From Clostridia bacterium (lineage in GTDB: Bacteria; Bacillota; Clostridia; UBA1381; UBA9506), in contig JAFQBK010000001.1 of the NCBI GenBank assembly GCA_017399695.1, forward strand, positions 1 through 52,848: 52,848 nucleotides of DNA, given 5' to 3'. The notes under the pieces are model-generated. The model was not told the DNA's origin, searched no databases, and was given only the letters and a program-made list of their open reading frames with translations. Below, one piece after another: positions 34,600 through 43,932 of this stretch; within the stretch, counting starts at the first letter, position 1; the number at the start of each line of letters is the position of its first letter. The position numbers and the translations under genes are program-made.

Positions 34600-34884
34600 A
34601 TGTTAAGATTGGATATTCAGCTTTTTGCTCATAAAAAGGGTGTTGGTAGTACCAAGAACGGTCGTGACAGTGAGGCAAAACGCCTTGGTGTAAAGCGTGC
34701 AGACGGTCAGATGGTATTAGCAGGTAACATCTTAGTTCGCCAGCGCGGCACAAAGATCCATCCGGGTCTGAATGTTGGCAAAGGCGGAGACGACACTTTG
34801 TTTGCCTTGATTGACGGCAAAGTTAAGTTCGAAAGAAAAGGCCGTGACAAAAAGCAGGTCAGCGTTTACGAAGTTACTGCATAA
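34600..34884 (+). CDS. rpmA: Large-subunit ribosomal protein L27
   Basis: 94-residue L27 with the conserved [20 protein letters not shown]. It is preceded by the nine-residue extension MLRLDIQLF, which matches the Prp cleavage site (QLF before AHKK). Cleavage exposes the N-terminal tail that reaches the peptidyl-transferase centre. GGAGGTG precedes the ATG. It is followed by a terminator, closing the operon. Confidence 0.98.
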   Translation: MLRLDIQLFAHKKGVGSTKNGRDSEAKRLGVKRADGQMVLAGNILVRQRGTKIHPGLNVGKGGDDTLFALIDGKVKFERKGRDKKQVSVYEVTA

Positions 34885-34911
34885 GTAACTTTGACGCAAA
34901 AAATGAATGAC

Positions 34912-34942
34912 AAAAGCCCAATCTGTACGGATTGGGCTTTTT
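34912..34942 (+). terminator. Terminator of the rplU-prp-rpmA operon
   Basis: A perfect 12-bp stem (AAAAGCCCAATC with GATTGGGCTTTT) around TGTACG, followed by T residues. Confidence 0.92.
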
Positions 34943-34968
34943 CTAAAGTTATCGGGAAGGGGACGGAT

Positions 34969-35661
34969 ATGGCTATTTATTCGATTTCAGATTTGCATCT
35001 GTCACTCGGCGTGGATAAGCCGATGGAAGTGTTCGGCGCAAACTGGACCGATTATGTCCGTCGCCTTCGCGACAACTGGGAGGCACTGGTCGCGCCGGAA
35101 GATATCGTGCTTTTGCCGGGGGATATTTCCTGGGCGACATATCTTGCGCACGCAGTACCGGATTTCAGCTTTATCGAGGCGCTTCCGGGCATAAAAGTAA
35201 TTACAAAAGGAAATCATGATTATTGGTGGGAAACCCTTTCAAAAATGAATGCATTTTTAGAAAAAAATGAGTTTTCCACGATACGCTTTTTGCACAATAC
35301 ATTATTTGAGACCGAAGAGGCTGTCATCTGCGGAACGAAGGGGTATCCCGATACCGGAGGCGCAGTGCCGGAGGATGAAACCGAGGCAAAGCTCTATCTT
35401 CGGGAGGCGGGCAGGCTTGAGGCTGCGCTCTTGGAAGCAAAAAAACGGGGAAACAAGAAAATCATTGTGATGCTTCACTATCCGCCGGGAAAAGATTCTG
35501 TCTTTGCCCAAATGATGAGAAAATATGAGGTCGATATTTGTGTGTACGGGCATTTGCACGACAAGGCACACGCCGGTGCGCTTCAGGGTATGATAGGTTC
35601 CGTGGAATACAAATTAGTATCTTGTGATTATTTAAAATTTAAACCATATCGGTTGTTATAA
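34969..35661 (+). CDS. Calcineurin-like metallophosphoesterase
   Basis: 230-residue cytoplasmic phosphoesterase: SDLHLS, LPGDISW, TKGNHDYWW, LHYPP and YGHLH are the metal-binding motifs in order. Pattern and length match a conserved Firmicutes group whose substrate is unknown. Start taken at ATG 34969 after AAGGGGA; an upstream frame would run through the ribosomal terminator. It is unlike the larger phosphoesterase at 7114, which has an extra N-terminal domain. Confidence 0.88.
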   Translation: MAIYSISDLHLSLGVDKPMEVFGANWTDYVRRLRDNWEALVAPEDIVLLPGDISWATYLAHAVPDFSFIEALPGIKVITKGNHDYWWETLSKMNAFLEKNEFSTIRFLHNTLFETEEAVICGTKGYPDTGGAVPEDETEAKLYLREAGRLEAALLEAKKRGNKKIIVMLHYPPGKDSVFAQMMRKYEVDICVYGHLHDKAHAGALQGMIGSVEYKLVSCDYLKFKPYRLL

Positions 35662-35694
35662 AAGAATTTATTTCAAAATAAGGGGGTGAGCGTT

Positions 35695-36291
35695 TTGGCA
35701 GAAGCAAGGGATGAAGCCTTATTGCTTCAAAAAAGCAAAGAGGGCGACACAAAAGCCTTTGAAGAGCTGATTTCGGTGTATCAGAAAAAAATACTGAATA
35801 TGGCATATCGGATGCTTGGTGACAAGGATGATGCCGAAGACGCCGCCCAGGATGTTTTTATTCGCGTGTATAAGTCTTTGGCAAGCTTTCACGCAGAAGC
35901 TGCCTTTTCCACTTGGCTTTATAAAATTGCGACCAATGTATGTTTGGATATTTTGCGCCGTAAAAAGCGTCAGAACACCAAAGGAACGGTCAGCATCCAT
36001 CAGTTTTCTCAAGAGGACGAGGAATACGAGATGCCGATTGCCGATAACGCGCCCACGCCTTATGAAGAAGCGCAAAAATCGGAGGCGAAAAGAGCGCTCG
36101 AGGCGGCACTTTCAAAGCTCGGGCCGGAGCAACGGGCAGTGATTGTTCTTCGTGACATCAACGGACTTTCCTATGAGGAAATTGCGGAGGCGCAAGGCTG
36201 CACACTCGGCACGATTAAATCGCGTATCAATCGTTCGCGGCTGATGCTTCGAAAACTTTTAGAAAAAGATAAGGAACTTTTTCTTTCGTAG
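35695..36291 (+). CDS. ECF-type RNA polymerase sigma factor (SigW-like)
   Basis: 198-residue group IV sigma factor. Region 2 (YRMLGDKDDAEDAAQDVFIR, then FSTWLYKIATNVCLDILRR) and region 4 (LSYEEIAEAQGCTLGTIKSR) are intact and joined by an acidic linker. AAGGGGGTGAG lies nine bases before TTG 35695, which I prefer to GTG 35686 because that codon is part of the ribosome site. The anti-sigma factor follows 41 bp later, forming a stress-response pair, probably for envelope stress (family inference). Confidence 0.93.
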   Translation: MAEARDEALLLQKSKEGDTKAFEELISVYQKKILNMAYRMLGDKDDAEDAAQDVFIRVYKSLASFHAEAAFSTWLYKIATNVCLDILRRKKRQNTKGTVSIHQFSQEDEEYEMPIADNAPTPYEEAQKSEAKRALEAALSKLGPEQRAVIVLRDINGLSYEEIAEAQGCTLGTIKSRINRSRLMLRKLLEKDKELFLS

Positions 36292-36332
36292 TTCGTCAAA
36301 TCTTATGTAGATAGTAAAAGGAGTGGTGAAAA

Positions 36333-37304
36333 GTGAATCAGATGTCATGCGATGAGGCGCGTTTGCTTTTGCCCCTCTACATAGACGGTGCGTTTGCAGA
36401 GGAAGAGGCGGAAGAGCTGGAGGCTCTTTTGGCTCATCTTAAGACCTGCAAAGCGTGCCGGGAAGAAGAACGCTTTTTAAGAGGAATCATGGAAGAGACG
36501 AAAGGCTTGCCCGAGCTTGAGGTTTCGGAAGAGTTTGCCGCTTCGCTTTCATCGGCGCTTGCCGGAGCAGCGCTCGAAGCAGAAGAATTCCGCGAGGAAA
36601 AAGAAAAATCGGAGCAAAGCACGCCTCTGGTCTTTAGTCGCTTCAGAGGCTACCGCAGCGGTTTGGTTGCAGCGGCAGTTGTCGCATTTTTAGCGGTTTC
36701 GATTGTATTTGCGCCGAAAACCAGCCATTTCATTTTCCGCGGAAATGTTCCTTATGTACAGCAGAAAGAAGAAAAAACGACGCAGACCCCAACCCCGACT
36801 CCGAGCGTAGCGCCAGAGGTAGCACCGTCGGCATCTCCAAAAGCACGGCAGACATCCTCGCAGAGCGGTCGGGAATGGAGCAATGTATCGGCAGATAAAG
36901 CGGCGCCAACGCAGGAAGCTAACCGTGGGCCGCAAATTCGCCAGGCAACCGGCACATCGGGTGGCGCAGCGGAGGCTTCTGAGGAAGCAAAGAACGCTAC
37001 TATCGCTGTTCAAGTGGAACCGAAAATCCAGCTCATTGCAAGATTTAATTTCAGCGAAAGCGGGCTTGCTGCAGCAAAGCAATTATTTGCAGGCGTGCCA
37101 GAGCAGGATGGGATGTATGTGATTGAACCGTCAGCGCTTGCGGATTATCGAGGACGGCTGATGAAGATGGAGGGCTATCTCTCTTACAAAGCGGAAAAGG
37201 TTGATTTGACCGAACAGTATGTGGGGCATCTAAACAACGGGAACGCAAAACAGATGGCAGCAATAGATTTTCAGGCAGAGCATTGTTATATACAGATTCA
37301 GTAG
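36333..37304 (+). CDS. Putative zinc-finger anti-sigma factor
   Basis: 323-residue membrane anti-sigma factor. The N-terminal zf-HC2 has the His-x3-Cys-x2-Cys set (HLKTCKACRE) and an earlier cysteine (MSCDEAR). A single membrane helix at about residues 112-128 (LVAAAVVAFLAVSIVFA) is followed by a Pro/Ser/Thr-rich spacer (TPTPTPSVAPEVAPSASP) and a C-terminal extracytoplasmic domain of about 90 residues. It should hold the upstream sigma factor at the membrane until an envelope signal triggers release. GTG start after AAAGGAG. Confidence 0.85.
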   Translation: MNQMSCDEARLLLPLYIDGAFAEEEAEELEALLAHLKTCKACREEERFLRGIMEETKGLPELEVSEEFAASLSSALAGAALEAEEFREEKEKSEQSTPLVFSRFRGYRSGLVAAAVVAFLAVSIVFAPKTSHFIFRGNVPYVQQKEEKTTQTPTPTPSVAPEVAPSASPKARQTSSQSGREWSNVSADKAAPTQEANRGPQIRQATGTSGGAAEASEEAKNATIAVQVEPKIQLIARFNFSESGLAAAKQLFAGVPEQDGMYVIEPSALADYRGRLMKMEGYLSYKAEKVDLTEQYVGHLNNGNAKQMAAIDFQAEHCYIQIQ

Positions 37305-37346
37305 AGGTTATGGCGAAATGATTTTCATTTTGCCATAACCTCTTTT
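37303..37346 (+). terminator. Terminator of the sigma/anti-sigma operon
   Basis: A perfect 19-bp stem beginning AGAGGTTATGGCGAAATGA closes on a three-base loop and runs into TTTT; the stop codon of the anti-sigma gene is part of the stem. Confidence 0.9.
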
Positions 37347-37356
37347 ATTATTCTTA

Positions 37357-37385
37357 TTGAAATTGTGAAGGAAAAATGGTACAAT
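37357..37385 (+). promoter_or_regulatory. Promoter upstream of the DUF6062 gene
   Basis: TTGAAA (37357-37362), 17-base spacer, TACAAT (37380-37385); about 60 bp before the start codon and likely the promoter of the following gene run. Confidence 0.65.
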
Positions 37386-37444
37386 AAAATAAGGGTAGTA
37401 TTTCGTTTTTCGGTTTTAAAACCGGAGAGAGAAGGTGTCATTTG

Positions 37445-38170
37445 ATGAAAGAAAAAATATATACCATTCCGCTTTCTGAGGCGTATGAAGAACCGTCGGA
37501 ATGTCCTTTTTGCAAGTTGGAAAAGCGCCTCGAGGCCGAGGCGGTGGAATATGCGCTCGGGGCTTCTATGATGGAACCGGACAGCCGGATTGTATCGAAT
37601 GAGAAAGGCTTTTGCCGGCGGCATTTTACTAAGATGTCCGAACAAAAGGGGAGTGCGCTGAGCTTAGCGCTGGTTCTCGATACGCATATGGCGCGCGTGA
37701 TTGAAAAAATGGAAGAAATCGTCGGAAAAAAATCCGCGTCTGGCTTATTTAAGAAAAAAGAAAGCGCCGCGGATGCTTTGTGTTCGCTTCTTCATGAGAC
37801 GGAGCAGTCCTGCGTGCTTTGCGAAAAAATAGAATCGACGCTTTCCAAATTTGCCTGCACGTTTTGGGAGCTATATAAAAAAGAACCGGAGTTTCATGAA
37901 AAGGTCAACCAAAGCAAAGGATTTTGTCTGCCGCATTTTGCACTGCTTCTTCAAATGGCAGGAGAGGAACTGTCGGGCAGCAAGAAAGAAGAGCTTTGCC
38001 GCGAGTTAATTGAGCTTGAGCTTGCGAACTTAAAGCGAGTAGGCGAGGACGTTAACTGGTTTACGAAAAAGTTTGATTATCGCTACAATGATGCGCCGTG
38101 GAAGGAGTCAAAAGATGCACCGCCACGGACGATTGAAAAGTTAGTTAAATTCATAGACAGCGAAAAATAA
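37445..38170 (+). CDS. DUF6062 family protein
   Basis: 241-residue soluble protein that I match to DUF6062 from its layout. It has two copies of a Cys-x2-Cys motif (CPFCKLEKRLE and CVLCEKIEST), each followed by a segment with a cysteine and a histidine (GFCRRHF, GFCLPHF), so two similar zinc-binding or redox modules in one chain. Mostly helical, no signal peptide. Function unknown. AGAAGGTG precedes ATG 37445. It begins a tight run leading to coaE. Confidence 0.75.
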   Translation: MKEKIYTIPLSEAYEEPSECPFCKLEKRLEAEAVEYALGASMMEPDSRIVSNEKGFCRRHFTKMSEQKGSALSLALVLDTHMARVIEKMEEIVGKKSASGLFKKKESAADALCSLLHETEQSCVLCEKIESTLSKFACTFWELYKKEPEFHEKVNQSKGFCLPHFALLLQMAGEELSGSKKEELCRELIELELANLKRVGEDVNWFTKKFDYRYNDAPWKESKDAPPRTIEKLVKFIDSEK

Positions 38171-38189
38171 GAACACCGGGAGGTGCGTC

Positions 38190-38780
38190 ATGGAACTGAT
38201 TTTGGGTGTGACAGGCGGCAGCGGCTGTGGGAAAAGTGCCTTTTGTGAGGCGCTCGCCAAAGAGGGTGCGCATGTTTTGGATGCAGATGCGGTTGCGCGC
38301 GAGGTCGTCTTAAAAGGAAAGCCTGCACTTAAAGAGCTTGCCTTTGAGTTCGGTGAGGAGATTTTAACGCCCAACGGAGAGCTCGACCGCAAGAAAATGG
38401 CGGGGATTGTTTTTGCCGATAAACAAAAACGTGATAGATTAAACGAGATTACACATAAATATATTATAGAAGAAATCAAAGCGTGGCTTTCAGCGAACGC
38501 AAAAGGGGTACGGGTGCTTGATGTACCGTTGTTATTTGAAAGTGGATTGGATACGCTTTGTGACAGAACAGTATATGTTTTGGCAGACCAAAAGGCGAGG
38601 CTTTCGCGCATTGTGTCGCGTGATGGTCTTTCTAAGGAAGATGCGCGAAAAAGGATTTTGGCGCAGCCGGAGGGCGAGTTTTATATTGCTCGGGCAGATG
38701 ATGTCATAGAAAACAACGAGGGCGCGGACATTGTGCGTCTTGCAAAAAATTATTGGCTTAAATTGGAGAAGGAATCGTGA
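38190..38780 (+). CDS. coaE: Dephospho-CoA kinase
   Basis: 196-residue CoaE, last step of coenzyme A synthesis. P-loop GGSGCGKS at residues 9-16, DADAVAREV for the acceptor, and lid region RIVSRDGLSKEDARKRI. GGGAGGTG precedes the ATG. The stop overlaps the lytic transglycosylase start by four bases (GTGA). Confidence 0.95.
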   Translation: MELILGVTGGSGCGKSAFCEALAKEGAHVLDADAVAREVVLKGKPALKELAFEFGEEILTPNGELDRKKMAGIVFADKQKRDRLNEITHKYIIEEIKAWLSANAKGVRVLDVPLLFESGLDTLCDRTVYVLADQKARLSRIVSRDGLSKEDARKRILAQPEGEFYIARADDVIENNEGADIVRLAKNYWLKLEKES

Positions 38781-39346
38781 TAAAAAAAGGATTTTTTAAG
38801 CTTCTGCTTTTGGTGGGAGTGCTCATTTTATTTTTTCAGTCGGGAAATATCCTGCGTGCGTTTTTCCCGCTTGCCTACGAAGAGGTAATTACAAATTATG
38901 CGCAGGAATACGGCGTTGACGAGCATTTGGTGATGGCTGTCATCAAGGCGGAAAGCAATTTTGAAACAGATGCTGTGTCGCACAAGACGGCGAAAGGTCT
39001 GATGCAGCTAATGCCGGATACGGCAAACTGGATTGCGGGAAAGCTGGGGCTTGGGTCCTTATCCGAGGAGGCACTGCTTACGCCGGAGATGAATATTGGG
39101 CTGGGCTGCTATTACCTTTCGTATTTAGAAGAGCTTTATGATGGCGACTTAACCTGCGTGCTTGCTGCTTACAATGCGGGGCACGGGAATGTGGACCGCT
39201 GGCTGTTAGACCCTGCGTATTCCGCAGACCAAAAGACGCTAACGAAGATTCCGTATGCGGAAACGGAGCAATATGTCGCAAAAGTCAAAAATTATTTACG
39301 GATATATCGGATGCTGTATCCGACGGAGGAAGAAAAGACAGAATGA
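38777..39346 (+). CDS. Membrane-anchored lytic transglycosylase (Slt-like)
   Basis: 189 residues. An N-terminal hydrophobic helix (residues 6-22) acts as anchor or signal, then an SLT domain with catalytic E59 in KAESNF, the GLMQLMP loop, and the AAYNAGHGNV and PYAETEQYV motifs. It cleaves peptidoglycan glycan strands outside the membrane. GTG start within the coaE stop; its own stop overlaps the apbE start (ATGA). Confidence 0.92.
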   Translation: MIKKGFFKLLLLVGVLILFFQSGNILRAFFPLAYEEVITNYAQEYGVDEHLVMAVIKAESNFETDAVSHKTAKGLMQLMPDTANWIAGKLGLGSLSEEALLTPEMNIGLGCYYLSYLEELYDGDLTCVLAAYNAGHGNVDRWLLDPAYSADQKTLTKIPYAETEQYVAKVKNYLRIYRMLYPTEEEKTE

Positions 39347-40314
39347 AGATAATAAAAGGGGTCTTGTGTGCGCTGGTGATTTTGGTGCTCCTGCTCGGCG
39401 TTTTCAGAGCACCGGAAGCGTATCAGGAAACGACGTACTATTTTGATACTGTCATCACCCTTACAGTGTATGGTGAGGGGCGCGAGGCGGCGACAGAAGC
39501 GGCGATTGCGCGAATCGGGGAGCTTGACCGCTTAATGAATGCGCACGCAGAAGGCAGTGAGCTTGCAAAAATCAACCGCGCGCCGGCGGGCACACCGACT
39601 GAGGTGAGCGAAGAGGTATTTACGGTCATCTCCCGTGCGCTGTTCTTTTCCAAGTTGACGGACGGCGTGTTTGACATTACCTTAAAGCCGGTCTCCGACC
39701 TTTGGGGGATTGGCACGGAGAATGCGCGTGTGCCGGCAGAGGAGGAAATCAGGGCCGCACTTTTATCGACCGGCTGGGAATCCGTAGGCTTATCCGAGGA
39801 TGACTATACGGTTACTTTGGAAAAGGAAGGAATGGCACTTGATTTGGGTGCGATTGCCAAGGGCTATGCCGCAGACGAGGCGGCGCGCGTCCTAAAGGAG
39901 CATGGGATAGAAAATGCCTGCCTTGATTTGGGCGGAAATATTGTGGTTATGGGTGAAAAACCCGTGGGCTTTTGGGAAACTATCACATCGGGAAAATCCT
40001 CCCGTCCCTTTGTGGTCGGGATTCAAAAACCGGATGCACCGCGGGGCAGCATTGCAAGGGAACTTACCGTTTCTGACGTTTCAGTCGTCAGCTCGGGGGA
40101 TTATGAACGGTATTTTGAAGAAGATGGCGTGCGCTATCATCATATTTTTGATGCGAAGACCGGAATGCCCGCAAAAAGCAAGGTAAAAAGTGCGACGGTG
40201 GTGGCGAAAAATGCGATGGATGCCGATGCGCTTTCGACGGTATTTTTTATTTTAGGCGATGAGGCAGAGGGTAAGTGGCGCGAGTATTACGAAGAGGTCC
40301 TATTTGAACGATAA
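39343..40314 (+). CDS. apbE: FAD:protein FMN transferase ApbE
   Basis: 323 residues with an N-terminal membrane helix but no lipobox cysteine. The ApbE core shows YYFDTVITLTVYG, SDLWGIG, DLGAIAKGYA, NACLDLGGN and the metal-binding DAKTGMPA. It attaches FMN covalently to threonine of target flavoproteins such as RnfG/NqrC-type subunits. No target with that motif is visible in the window. It overlaps the previous gene by four bases and precedes polA by 15 bp. Confidence 0.93.
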   Translation: MKIIKGVLCALVILVLLLGVFRAPEAYQETTYYFDTVITLTVYGEGREAATEAAIARIGELDRLMNAHAEGSELAKINRAPAGTPTEVSEEVFTVISRALFFSKLTDGVFDITLKPVSDLWGIGTENARVPAEEEIRAALLSTGWESVGLSEDDYTVTLEKEGMALDLGAIAKGYAADEAARVLKEHGIENACLDLGGNIVVMGEKPVGFWETITSGKSSRPFVVGIQKPDAPRGSIARELTVSDVSVVSSGDYERYFEEDGVRYHHIFDAKTGMPAKSKVKSATVVAKNAMDADALSTVFFILGDEAEGKWREYYEEVLFER

Positions 40315-40329
40315 AGCGAGGAGAAAACA

Positions 40330-42975
40330 ATGAGCAAACCGAAGTTTTTGATTTTGGATGCAAACAGTATCATTAACCGTGCATTTTACGGGATTCGTCT
40401 TCTGACAACCAAGGACGGAACGTATACCAATGCGGTCTATGGTTTTCTGACCATTCTGTTTCGCTATACAAAGGAGATTGCGCCCGATTATATTGCAGCA
40501 GCGTTTGACCTAAAAGCACCGACCTTTCGGCATAAGATGTTTGATGGCTACAAGGCAACAAGAAAAGGAATGCCGGAGGAACTCGTTCCGCAGGTGCCAC
40601 TGATGAAAGAGGTTCTTTCTGCGATGAACATCCCGATTTTAGAAAAAGAGGGATTTGAGGCAGATGATATCATTGGAACTGTTTCCCGTATGTGCGAAGA
40701 AGAGGGCTTTGAATGTGACATTTTAACGGGAGATAAGGACGACTTGCAGCTGGCATCGGATGCCAGCAAGGTGTATCTCGTTACGACGCGGATGGGAAAC
40801 ACCCAGACAGAGATTTTTGATGCGGAAAAAGTAATGGAAAAATACGGCGTGACACCGAAAGAGTTTATTGAGGTGAAAGCCTTAATGGGCGACACCTCGG
40901 ACAACATTCCGGGTGTGCGTGGCATTGGTGAAAAGGGTGCGCTTTCTTTAATCCAAAGCTTTCACAGCTTAGAGGATATTTATGAAAAACTAGACGAAGC
41001 AGCGCTTGGAAAAGCGGTAAAAGCGAAACTCACTGATGGAAAAGAGGACGCCTTTTTGAGCCGAACGCTCGCGACGATTGACAGAAATGTGCCGCTTGAT
41101 TTGGCGCTTTCGGATGCCAAAATCAAGCCGTATCAAACAGACAAGCTGAAAGAGATTTTTACGCGTTTAGAGTTTAAGCGTTTCTTAAAAGAACTGCCGC
41201 AGGTCGATGGCGGCGAGGAGGCAGAGACGCTTGTTAAGGCGGAGTTTTGTGACGGAACCTATGAAACCATTGAAGATGCGAAAGAGTTAAAAGCGCGATT
41301 AGAAAAGGAAAGCGAGCTTTTTTATCTGTTTGACACCGAACGCAAGCAGATTTGCTTTTTGTCGGGAGAAAATGGTTGCGTTCGTGCAGGCTTTGATGAG
41401 GAAACCATTCCGGTATGGAAGAAGGTTTTAGAGGATGGGAAAAAGCCTAAGGTGACGCACGAACTCAAAGAGCAGGTAGTATTTTTACACGGGTTTGACA
41501 TTCTGCCACAAGGGGTTCGGGTGGATACCGCCATCGGAGCATATCTTTTGGAACCTTCTCGCAAGGGCTATGATATTTCTGACCTTTGTTTCGACTTTTT
41601 GGGTGTGAATTTAGGGGAGGATGCATCTTCCGGCGGGGTTCAGCTTTCGCTTGATATGATAGCGGATGGTGAGCCGAAGAGACTCGAGCGTCAGACGATG
41701 ATGCTTCGTCCGCTTGCAGAGTACATTGAAAAAGTACTGGATTCTCTCGGTGAGTCGGAGCTTTTCCATGAGATTGAAATGCCGCTAGCCGAGGTGCTTG
41801 CCTTGATGCAGGTGGAAGGCTTTTCCGTTGACCGGGAGCGATTAGAGGAATTTGGCAAAGAACTTTCGGAAAATATCGAGGTTTTGACCGGGAAAATTTA
41901 TGAGCTTGCGGGCGGAGAGTTTAACATCAATTCACCCAAGCAGCTTGCCACAATTTTATTTGAAACGCTGGGGCTTCCCGCAGCGAAGAAAACTAAGACG
42001 GGATATTCTACGAATGCCGAGGTTTTGGAAAAGCTTCGGGACAAGCATCCGATTGTGGAATATATTTTAGAGTATCGTCAATTAGCAAAATTAAAATCGA
42101 CCTATGTGGATGGGCTAATTTCAGTAATTCATCCGGAAACGGGAAAGATTCATTCAAGCTTTAACCAGACGGTGACGGTCACAGGGCGAATCTCGTCCAC
42201 CGAGCCGAACCTGCAGAACATCCCCGTGCGCACGCCCTTGGGCAGAGAGATGCGCCGGATGTTTATTGCAAAGGATACAGAGCACATCTTAGTCGATGCC
42301 GACTATTCGCAGATTGAGCTTCGCGTGCTTGCGCATATTGCAGAGGATGAAAATATGATTGATGCCTTTCGGAGCGGTTTTGATATTCACGCAGCAACAG
42401 CGGCGAAAATTTTCGGGGTAGCCAAAGATGAGGTTACGCCCGAGATGCGAAGTGCGGCAAAGGCAATTAACTTTGGGCTGGTATATGGCATGGGAGAATT
42501 TTCTCTTGCGCAAGACTTAAAGATTAGTTTAAAGTCCGCGAAGGAATATATGAACGATTATCTGGGAAGTTACCCAAAGGTGCAGAAATATATGAAGGAT
42601 ACCGTGGAGTTTGCCAAAACGCACGGCTATGTTAAGACGATGTTCGGGCGCAGACGAGAGATTCCGGAAGTATCCTCGAGTAATTTTCAGATGCGGGCGT
42701 TTGGCGAGCGTGTCGCCCTAAACACACCGATTCAGGGTAGCGCGGCGGATATTATCAAGCTTGCGATGGTGCGTGTGTATGAAAAACTCAAGGCGCAGGG
42801 CTTGCGCTCGAAGCTGATTTTGCAGGTACACGATGAATTGATTATCGAGGCGCACAAAGAGGAAGTGGAAGAGGTCAAAAAGCTCCTTTCTTACGAGATG
42901 GAGCATGTGGCTGAACTGCTTGCGCCGTTGCGCGTAGATATGAATGTAGGGAGCAGTTGGTATGAAACCAAATAG
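40330..42975 (+). CDS. polA: DNA polymerase I
   Basis: 881 residues with a 5'-3' exonuclease domain (1-290), a central exonuclease-like domain and an intact polymerase domain (RISSTEPNLQNIP, DADYSQIELR, KAINFGLVYGMG, QVHDELIIE). In the proofreading domain FDTE of the first motif remains, but the second motif reads LKEQVVF where active enzymes have NLKYD, so 3'-5' exonuclease is probably lost, as in several Gram-positive polymerases. GAGGAG precedes the ATG. Its last 14 bases overlap whiA. Confidence 0.96.
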   Translation: MSKPKFLILDANSIINRAFYGIRLLTTKDGTYTNAVYGFLTILFRYTKEIAPDYIAAAFDLKAPTFRHKMFDGYKATRKGMPEELVPQVPLMKEVLSAMNIPILEKEGFEADDIIGTVSRMCEEEGFECDILTGDKDDLQLASDASKVYLVTTRMGNTQTEIFDAEKVMEKYGVTPKEFIEVKALMGDTSDNIPGVRGIGEKGALSLIQSFHSLEDIYEKLDEAALGKAVKAKLTDGKEDAFLSRTLATIDRNVPLDLALSDAKIKPYQTDKLKEIFTRLEFKRFLKELPQVDGGEEAETLVKAEFCDGTYETIEDAKELKARLEKESELFYLFDTERKQICFLSGENGCVRAGFDEETIPVWKKVLEDGKKPKVTHELKEQVVFLHGFDILPQGVRVDTAIGAYLLEPSRKGYDISDLCFDFLGVNLGEDASSGGVQLSLDMIADGEPKRLERQTMMLRPLAEYIEKVLDSLGESELFHEIEMPLAEVLALMQVEGFSVDRERLEEFGKELSENIEVLTGKIYELAGGEFNINSPKQLATILFETLGLPAAKKTKTGYSTNAEVLEKLRDKHPIVEYILEYRQLAKLKSTYVDGLISVIHPETGKIHSSFNQTVTVTGRISSTEPNLQNIPVRTPLGREMRRMFIAKDTEHILVDADYSQIELRVLAHIAEDENMIDAFRSGFDIHAATAAKIFGVAKDEVTPEMRSAAKAINFGLVYGMGEFSLAQDLKISLKSAKEYMNDYLGSYPKVQKYMKDTVEFAKTHGYVKTMFGRRREIPEVSSSNFQMRAFGERVALNTPIQGSAADIIKLAMVRVYEKLKAQGLRSKLILQVHDELIIEAHKEEVEEVKKLLSYEMEHVAELLAPLRVDMNVGSSWYETK

Positions 42976-43900
42976 AAAAGATACGGTATCGTTTTCAGGC
43001 AGGGTGAAGCAGGAGCTTTGTGCGCTTTCTGTTTCCAAAAACTGTTGCAGGAAAGCCGAGCTTGCCGGAATACTGGCTTTTGGCGGTATGATGCGGGGCG
43101 AAACCCTTGTGTTCCGCACGGAAAATGAAGAGGTTATCGAACGGCTCAAGGTCTTTCTTTCTGAGCTTTATGGGATTCAGGCAAAAGAGGACCGAGCAAA
43201 ACGCACGCAAAAGAGCAGTCTGTATGTGCTGAGTATCACGGCGGAGGACGGCTTAAAATCCTTGCTTGTGTCGCTCGGGATGTACAGAGACAAGCTGATT
43301 CGTTTTGTGATTGACCCGTTTCTTACGCAAGAGGCGTGCTGCGCGCAGGCGTTTTTGCGCGGCGCCTTTTTGGGAGGCGGTTCGATGAGCGCGCCCGAGC
43401 GTAGTTATCATTTTGAAATTGAAACGCACTATTTTGGTTTAAGTCGCGATTTGTCCCGAATGCTTTCGGAGCTTGACTTTGAGGCGAAGACGATTGTTCG
43501 AAAGAGTAATTATGTGACTTACTTAAAGGGCAGTGAGAAAATCGGGGACATTTTAGGCTTTATGGGCGCGACGGACTCGATGATGGAGCTTTATAATACG
43601 ATGATTGAAAAGTCGGTCAATAATTCTGTCAACCGACAGATGAACTGCGACTCGGCAAACCTTGATAAAACCATTCACGCGGCGCAGACACAGATTGCAG
43701 GAATCCGCAGGCTGGTAGCCAAGCGGGGCGCAGAGGCAATTCCCGAAAATTTGCGCGAGCTGGCAGACCTCCGGCTTACATATCCCGAGGCGAGTATCTC
43801 GGAGCTTGCCGAGATGCTTTCAGAGCCCATCAGTAAGTCGGGCGTCAATCATCGCTTGCGTAAGCTCTTGCAGCTTGCAGAAAAAGTGGGCATGGAGTAA
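42962..43900 (+). CDS. whiA: WhiA DNA-binding protein
   Basis: 312-residue WhiA. An N-terminal homing-endonuclease-like (LAGLIDADG-type, non-catalytic) domain includes CCRKAELAGILAFGG and CAQAFLRGAFLGGGS, and a C-terminal helix-turn-helix ends GVNHRLRKLLQLAEKV. WhiA affects cell division and chromosome segregation in Firmicutes. The usual rapZ and yvcK neighbours are absent; here it is translationally coupled to polA, with the start inside its 3' end. Confidence 0.95.
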   Translation: MKPNRKDTVSFSGRVKQELCALSVSKNCCRKAELAGILAFGGMMRGETLVFRTENEEVIERLKVFLSELYGIQAKEDRAKRTQKSSLYVLSITAEDGLKSLLVSLGMYRDKLIRFVIDPFLTQEACCAQAFLRGAFLGGGSMSAPERSYHFEIETHYFGLSRDLSRMLSELDFEAKTIVRKSNYVTYLKGSEKIGDILGFMGATDSMMELYNTMIEKSVNNSVNRQMNCDSANLDKTIHAAQTQIAGIRRLVAKRGAEAIPENLRELADLRLTYPEASISELAEMLSEPISKSGVNHRLRKLLQLAEKVGME

Positions 43901-43932
43901 TTGTGTCGAGTGATGTTGAAAGGAAGAGGTCG

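Noticed and set aside
34891..34968. Upstream start for the 34969 metallophosphoesterase
   Set aside because: It would run through the ribosomal operon terminator and has no ribosome site; AAGGGGA supports ATG 34969.
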